Source: an uncultured Verrucomicrobiota bacterium (GTDB lineage Bacteria; Verrucomicrobiota; Verrucomicrobiia; Opitutales; Intestinicryptomonadaceae). From it: a DNA stretch of 64,000 bases. The first letter of the stretch is position 1; each line of letters opens with the position of its first letter. The stretch covers positions 124,001 through 188,000 of the forward strand of contig CASFDK010000043.1 in the NCBI GenBank assembly GCA_949293415.1, written 5' to 3'. A program made the position numbers and the translations under genes. The notes beneath the pieces are model-generated. The model was not told the origin of the DNA and did no database searches. It was given only the letters and a program-made list of their open reading frames with translations. Positions 63,303-64,000 of this stretch are shown here, in pieces.

Positions 63303-64000
63303 ATGGACGTTTCGGTCGTAATCCCCGTATACAACGAAGAGGGAAACCTCAGACACCTCTTCGACAGACTTTGCAAAACAATGGACTCCCTCGGCAGAAG
63401 CTGGGAGGTAATATTCGTCAACGACGGCAGCAAAGACTCGTCGGGCGAAATGCTGCGCGGCTTTTGCGCCGAACGTCCCGATGTTGTAAAGCTCGTTGAC
63501 TTCAACGGCAACTACGGGCAACACACGGCAATCATCGCCGCGTTCGAACGTACGGCGGGCGATGTTATAGTTACGCTAGATGCCGACCTCCAGAATCCGC
63601 CCGAGGAAATCGCTAACCTTCTCGCGAAAATCGACGAAGGCTGCGATAGTGTCGGCGGATACCGCAAGCAGCGGGAAGACACGGCGTTGCGCCGCTACTG
63701 CTCGAAAATCGTTAACTTTGCGCGCGACAAAATGACGAACATCAGAATGAAAGACCAAGGCTGTATGCTCCGCGCATACAAGCGCAACGTGGTGGACGCA
63801 ATTCTGAAGACTAACGAACGCTCTCTGTTCATCCCCGCCCTCGCCTACACGTTCTCGTCGAACCCTGCGGAAATCGAGGTCGAACACGCGGCGCGCGAAG
63901 TGGGCGAGTCGAAGTACAATATGTACAAACTAATCCGCCTTAACTTCGACCTCATCACGGGCTTTACGATTATGCCCCTGCAGCTGTTCACGCTCTTCGG
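63303..64000 (+). CDS. family 2 glycosyltransferase, ArnC/dolichol-phosphate-mannose-synthase type (runs off window)
   Basis: 232 residues are present before the window ends. GT2 fold: VSVVIPVYNEEGNLRHLFDR at the start, FVNDGSKDSSGEML near residue 40, the metal-binding VTLDADLQNPPEEI near 92 and GCMLRAYKRNVVDAI near 155. The start of a C-terminal membrane region is visible (LITGFTIMPLQLFTLFG). Relatives transfer sugars to undecaprenyl phosphate at the inner membrane for lipid A or polysaccharide modification. Confidence 0.88.
   Translation, partial: MDVSVVIPVYNEEGNLRHLFDRLCKTMDSLGRSWEVIFVNDGSKDSSGEMLRGFCAERPDVVKLVDFNGNYGQHTAIIAAFERTAGDVIVTLDADLQNPPEEIANLLAKIDEGCDSVGGYRKQREDTALRRYCSKIVNFARDKMTNIRMKDQGCMLRAYKRNVVDAILKTNERSLFIPALAYTFSSNPAEIEVEHAAREVGESKYNMYKLIRLNFDLITGFTIMPLQLFTLF

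Overview
The window looks like a chromosomal segment of a Gram-negative Verrucomicrobiota bacterium, probably an Opitutales-like gut lineage. The lineage is inference. It rests on a PEP-CTERM surface protein (41117-42940), a verrucomicrobial-type C-terminal module on a beta-helix protein (near 5204-5480), meso-diaminopimelate dehydrogenase, the lipid A enzyme LpxI, and secreted GH78 and GH2 glycosidases. Most of the window is GC-rich with an even codon style. Roughly 4.8-22.8 kb is visibly AT-richer and holds nearly all the broken genes, so it reads as an accessory or horizontally acquired region.

Layout. 1-4.8 kb: start of htpG (minus), then iorA-iorB-paaK-like-ACT-membrane protein, an operon for oxidising aromatic 2-oxo acids and interconverting arylacetyl-CoA and arylacetate. 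5.2-11.7 kb: accessory debris, including a frameshifted Pmp-like beta-helix protein, an IS3 orfA remnant, a 5'-truncated batE-like gene, a three-haem cytochrome c peroxidase, an acyl-ACP thioesterase pseudogene, a twice-frameshifted secreted protein and an excisionase-like gene. 11.9-22.7 kb: surface-polysaccharide locus with three WavE-type genes (one a fragment), a tightly overlapping operon (two nucleotidyltransferases, HAD phosphatase, GDPD-like enzyme, cupin), DUF1796, an AlgJ-like and an MBOAT O-acetylation pair, and two GT8 enzymes. 22.8-30 kb: two secreted glycosidase-type proteins, a lipoprotein, ddh and a Sel1 protein.

30.1-34.5 kb holds the most interesting part. On the minus strand a 72-residue peptide gene is followed by a strong hairpin terminator, an ATP-grasp ligase of the MvdC/MvdD/MdnC kind and an overlapping 49-residue membrane protein. 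I read this as an undescribed graspetide-type RiPP locus. Divergent from it runs a transmembrane Ser/Thr kinase, an ECF-type sigma factor and a small acidic protein with overlapping or abutting reading frames.

34.5-43 kb: DegP-like protease, a ribbon-helix-helix regulator, four orphan membrane proteins in a row, a GH2 beta-mannosidase and the PEP-CTERM protein. 43-64 kb is mostly housekeeping: potABCD polyamine uptake, purF, the coupled malQ-ptsI-glcD cluster, an RHH regulator, an Ala/Lys-rich protein, leuS with a FecR-like gene, lpxI and sufE, an exbB-exbD-exbD set, a left-handed beta-helix transferase and the start of a GT2 gene. No tRNA, rRNA or CRISPR array was seen.
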